Shown one piece after another: positions 54,035 to 56,916 of a stretch of DNA of 56,916 nucleotides (position 1 is its first letter; every line of letters starts with the position of its first letter). Below the pieces are notes generated by a model. That model was not told the DNA's origin, did no database searches, and worked only from the letters and a program-made list of their open reading frames with translations. Made by a program: the position numbers and the translations under genes. The stretch is taken from positions 1-56,916 of the forward strand of contig JAFIEY010000197.1 in NCBI GenBank assembly GCA_020832345.1, read 5' to 3'. Origin of the DNA: Cryomorphaceae bacterium (lineage in GTDB: Bacteria; Bacteroidota; Bacteroidia; Flavobacteriales; Schleiferiaceae).

Positions 54035-54860
54035 ACTCAAATTTATTTTTAGCCACAACCTCGGATATACGCGGTTTATAAAACCTAAGGTTTACACCCA
54101 AGATAATTCTTCCATAATTGTTTCCACTGGGAAAATATTGAAAACGGGAAAACACGCTGGCACCGGATTTTTTTCCTAAGGGAAATTCCACATCGTATTG
54201 GGCGCTAAGAATAATTGGGTCTCGAAAGCCTTCTTTTAAATTTCCGTTATTTTGACCTATTCCCCCGCCACCGGATATGCTGTGGACAATGCTTTGTTGA
54301 CGATTAAATCGATAACCGCCCATGAACTCTAAAAAGACCCCTCCATTGGCCACTTGATTCTGTTCATTGTTCCACTCCATTATCATCATAAAGGGAAGTT
54401 CAAAGAAAACGCCTGAGGGCAACTCCCAACCGAGCATAAAATTATATCCCGAGGCATAGTGGAATTGGTGGCGAAAAAAGGTAAGCCCACTCGTGCCTGC
54501 CCCAAAATAGTGCGAAAAGTCTTTGCGACCACCCGTTTCCCACACCAAATCTTCAATAGAATCATTGTGGAAAATCACCTCATCATTATTCCGCAGCCTA
54601 ATCCTTCCAAAATCTAAGGAGTCTGACGCCAAAAGTCTGCCGCGGTAAATTTGGCCATTTTTAGTGGTAATGGAAGTAACTAAAAATGGATACTTCGCAT
54701 TGACTACTTCCTGATAGGAATGTTGGAAAGGTTTCGTCTCATTTGTATCTAAAGTTTGGGGAACTTGAGCATTGGACAAAAAGGCAAATAAACAAAAGCA
54801 GCATACGGATGTCCGTAAAATCACTTTGTTTATTATTGCAATACCTATTTTATGGTACAT
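54024..54860 (-). CDS. Beta-barrel protein with small N-terminal domain (type B, copy 2)
   Basis: 278 residues from ATG 54858-54860 (MYHKIGIAIINKVILRTSVC...SNAQ); the open frame further upstream overlaps the type A gene and is not used. Sm-like domain: VTSITTKNGQIYRGRLLASDS. Barrel text shared with copy 1: GYNFMLGWELPSGVFFELPFM, and FLEFMGGYRFNRQQSIVHSI. Four bases after the type A copy 1 stop. Confidence 0.72.
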   Translation of the reverse strand: MYHKIGIAIINKVILRTSVCCFCLFAFLSNAQVPQTLDTNETKPFQHSYQEVVNAKYPFLVTSITTKNGQIYRGRLLASDSLDFGRIRLRNNDEVIFHNDSIEDLVWETGGRKDFSHYFGAGTSGLTFFRHQFHYASGYNFMLGWELPSGVFFELPFMMIMEWNNEQNQVANGGVFLEFMGGYRFNRQQSIVHSISGGGGIGQNNGNLKEGFRDPIILSAQYDVEFPLGKKSGASVFSRFQYFPSGNNYGRIILGVNLRFYKPRISEVVAKNKFEYGR

Positions 54861-54864
54861 TTTT

Positions 54865-55635
54865 TTACAATTTAAAAGTCGCAATACTCGGTAAATAAAG
54901 TCTAAGTTTAAATCCAAAAAAGAACATAGGCTCATCAATGCCTTCCCGTATTGGGTGTTGATAAGAAAACCAAGGAACAAGTAAAGCATTTGGATGAATA
55001 TTAATTGGGAAGTTCACCTCTAAAAACCCAAAAACATTACTGTAACCTCCATAAAAATAAGAGGCGCCCAGATTAAAAGACTGACTGTATTTCTCCATAC
55101 GATTGGCGGTATAACCAAACCCGGCCTGAATCAAGCCTGTACTAAGTATTTCCCTTTGTTCTGTGCTAAAGGGAGGAAGTTCCCCTGTCAGATGCGTCCC
55201 AAAACCAAAACCATAAAATGCATGGAATTGCTTTTTCTTTCCAAATTCATAAGAAGGCCTAAGTGTTATAAATCCAGAAAGCGAATTTCCCATGTTGACC
55301 ATCGATGTTAAACCAGCGAGACCAATATCATAAAAACGATGATTTTCTCGCATATCAGGCGTGGTCTTATGTTTCTTAACCACGTTTCTTTCCCAAACTC
55401 TCATGATTTTCCTGTTGGCCAATCGAACATCATAATATTGATTCGGCACCATTCGGACAACTCTTCCGCGAATGATTCGGTTGTCATCCAACTCAAATTC
55501 AGAAATAATTAAGTTGGTTGGATCTGGCAAAAAACTGGTTTGACCATGAGATGACAAGCAGATCAAAAGAAAGCAAGTCAAAAAAAGGTTTGGAAATAAC
55601 CTTTTGCCAAGAGAAGATTTGTTATTGAGCACCAT
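54865..55635 (-). CDS. Beta-barrel protein with small N-terminal domain (type A, copy 1)
   Basis: 256 residues; signal peptide begins MVLNNKSSLGKRLFPNLF. Sm-like domain SEFELDDNRIIRGRVVRMVP; barrel with PDMRENHRFYDIGL and NRMEKYSQSFNLGA, both shared with copy 2. The start overlaps the stop of type B copy 1 by 14 bases. Ends ...SIATFKL. Confidence 0.72.
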   Translation of the reverse strand: MVLNNKSSLGKRLFPNLFLTCFLLICLSSHGQTSFLPDPTNLIISEFELDDNRIIRGRVVRMVPNQYYDVRLANRKIMRVWERNVVKKHKTTPDMRENHRFYDIGLAGLTSMVNMGNSLSGFITLRPSYEFGKKKQFHAFYGFGFGTHLTGELPPFSTEQREILSTGLIQAGFGYTANRMEKYSQSFNLGASYFYGGYSNVFGFLEVNFPINIHPNALLVPWFSYQHPIREGIDEPMFFFGFKLRLYLPSIATFKL

Positions 55636-56503
55636 AAAACAAATGTGTTGTTGAGATCGCAGTAGATTCAGACATACGAATTGAATAAAACCGCCAAGTG
55701 AGACCTAATATTAAACGCGTATGCGAATTTAGCCCCGGAAAAACCTGAAATTTAGTAAATAATGCCAAACCTGAATTTGGTCCGGTGGAAATCTCATAAT
55801 CATATTGTGCACCAAAAACAATTGGAGGCTCTCTCGGCGAACCCGGGTCACTAAAAGATTCAAATAGCACACTGCCTAAACCACCTCCGAAGGAAAGACT
55901 TTGAAAATTTTTTCCACTTCTATTGAACCTATATCCACCATAAAATTCCAAAGAAAAAAAAGCTGAAACAGGATCTTCATCGCCATATAAACCATCTACT
56001 CCCATATTAAAAGGCACATATAAAAACCAATCCGATGGCAGTTCCCAACCTATATCCATTTGATAACCATAAGCTGGTAAGATGTTGCCGTTATACATAG
56101 ATAAACCGTACATTCCATATCCAAAATAAAAGCTATATTCTCTTTTGTCGCCCGTCGTCCAGGCCAATTCAGCTACAGATTGCTTTGGAATCCTTTCTGC
56201 TTTTTTGCTGCGGCCTACTATATGGTAAAAGTCTGAATTTTTTTCTGCCAAAAGTCTTCCCCTATAAGTTCGGCCATCAAAGGTTTTAATTTCAGTGACA
56301 AGAATAGGATACGATATATCCATCATCATTTGATCTCGATAAATACTGTCTGAAGGTTCCACTCCACCTGCGCTTTGAAGGGTAGAATCTCCACTTTGTA
56401 CCGGAAAATACTCAATCGATCGAATCTGGGATTTTACCGTTAGCGGCAGAAATAAAACACCTACCAAAAATGTGAATAGAAATAGGAATAGAAATTTGGA
56501 CAT
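55622..56503 (-). CDS. Beta-barrel protein with small N-terminal domain (type B, copy 1)
   Basis: 293 residues; MSKFLFLFLFTFLVGVLFLP then a signal cleavage near VKSQ. Sm-like domain: VTEIKTFDGRTYRGRLLAEKN, followed by a barrel with GYQMDIGWELPSDWFLYVPF and FSLEFYGGYRFNRSGKNFQS, both shared with copy 2. First gene of the operon. Upstream lie about 115 bases and then a tandem of R1 copies; no perfect promoter is found in between. Confidence 0.72.
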   Translation of the reverse strand: MSKFLFLFLFTFLVGVLFLPLTVKSQIRSIEYFPVQSGDSTLQSAGGVEPSDSIYRDQMMMDISYPILVTEIKTFDGRTYRGRLLAEKNSDFYHIVGRSKKAERIPKQSVAELAWTTGDKREYSFYFGYGMYGLSMYNGNILPAYGYQMDIGWELPSDWFLYVPFNMGVDGLYGDEDPVSAFFSLEFYGGYRFNRSGKNFQSLSFGGGLGSVLFESFSDPGSPREPPIVFGAQYDYEISTGPNSGLALFTKFQVFPGLNSHTRLILGLTWRFYSIRMSESTAISTTHLFYGAQ

Positions 56504-56617
56504 GCTTTACACTTTAGATGGCTAAAATAAAAATAAATTTTTATTTGTAAAAATAATTTTATGTTTTATTGCTAGCTGCTGACTTCTACATTGAAAGGGC
56601 ATAAAATTATAAAGTCT

Positions 56618-56759
56618 GTGTCTGCTCCAAAAAGTCCCTTTCGGCCAAAATCTATCTGGTCCGTATTTATTTAAATCCTCACTAACAAATAGTTAGCTCC
56701 GTCCTGAAAATCCCATCCACGTCGATTTTTAACGAAATCATCATTTTCGGAGTGGATTC
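56618..56759 (-). repeat. R1 palindromic element, divergent subfamily, tandem copy 1
   Basis: 142 bp, differs from the main R1 sequence in the middle (ctatctggtccgtatttatt). Ends gtgtctgctccaaaaag and tttcggagtggattc. It is followed by ataatt and then a second copy. Confidence 0.88.
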
Positions 56760-56765
56760 ATAATT

Positions 56766-56907
56766 GAGTCTGCTCCAAAAAGTCCCTTTCTGCCAAAATC
56801 TATCTGGTCCGCATTTATTTAAATCATCACTAACAAATAGTTAGCTCCGTCCCGAAAATCCCATCCACGTCGATTTTTAACGAAATCATCATTTTCGGAG
56901 TGGATTC
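56766..56907 (-). repeat. R1 palindromic element, divergent subfamily, tandem copy 2
   Basis: 142 bp, nearly identical to the preceding copy. Six-base spacers ataatt lie on both sides (56760-56765 and 56908-56913), then the gag of a third copy at 56914-56916 where the window ends. The period of 148 equals element plus target-size spacer. Confidence 0.9.
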
Positions 56908-56916
56908 ATAATTGAG

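Noticed and set aside
54861-54989. 43-codon N-terminal extension of the type B copy 2 barrel
   Set aside because: It overlaps the type A gene and hides the signal peptide that starts at 54860.

Overview
The window is chromosomal DNA of a member of the Bacteroidota. The evidence is promoters of the Bacteroidota type (TTG, 17-23 bases, TAnnTTTG), type IX secretion (T9SS) C-terminal sorting tails on two secreted proteins, a PorQ homologue next to cytidylate kinase, a TonB-dependent receptor with an N-terminal carboxypeptidase-regulatory domain, and many signal-peptide outer-membrane beta-barrels. The genus cannot be told. No rRNA, tRNA or CRISPR array was recognised.

Layout. 1-3.1 kb: accessory stretch with three copies of a dispersed palindromic element (R1), small envelope genes and a GC-rich foreign-looking island. 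3.1-8.3 kb: TonB-dependent receptor, then gpmI, a small HAD protein and map. 8.3-16.8 kb: variable region with three blocks of a second repeat (R2), two T9SS cargo genes, a toxin-antitoxin locus whose AbiEii-type toxin is broken by an R1 insertion, and a 3-prime remnant of a third T9SS cargo gene. 16.8-31.2 kb: recX, prolyl oligopeptidase, dtd, M1 peptidase, another R2 block, M20 dipeptidase, Crp/Fnr regulator, SPFH protein, SNF2 helicase, and a lipoprotein and beta-barrel that share a perfect promoter. 31.2-36.1 kb: universal stress protein, a split YeeE/YedE pair and cbb3-oxidase assembly genes (ccoG, ccoH, SafE-like) without the oxidase genes. 36.1-44.3 kb: S41 peptidase, beta-barrel, M1 aminopeptidase lipoprotein, porQ-cmk, an acyl-CoA-binding protein between two R1 copies, an LPP20-like lipoprotein and a di-haem peroxidase. 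44.5-56.5 kb: a long run of uncharacterised envelope genes, ending in four tandem beta-barrel genes arranged as a duplicated pair. The window starts and stops inside R1 copies, so its edges may be assembly edges.

Most notable points. (1) The 1240-codon T9SS cargo gene has an 8-bp repeat (4.4 units) between its promoter-proximal ATG and its signal-peptide coding frame; in the present state the two are out of frame, and loss of one unit would join them, so it looks like a phase-variable gene in the OFF state. Its N-terminal domain resembles an M43 metallopeptidase whose zinc-binding histidines are all replaced. (2) R1 is a 142-bp near-perfectly palindromic, MITE-like element with 6-bp target duplications; it has split a toxin gene, rewritten the C-termini of two proteins, and left 55-bp minimal derivatives. 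(3) At 45.4-53.3 kb three secreted proteins share an unfamiliar ~100-residue N-terminal domain, in a run with LPP20-like, NTF2-like, PEGA and PorV-like proteins: the best candidate here for an undescribed envelope system. (4) Crp/Fnr-type palindromes lie in front of the universal stress gene and the peroxidase gene.
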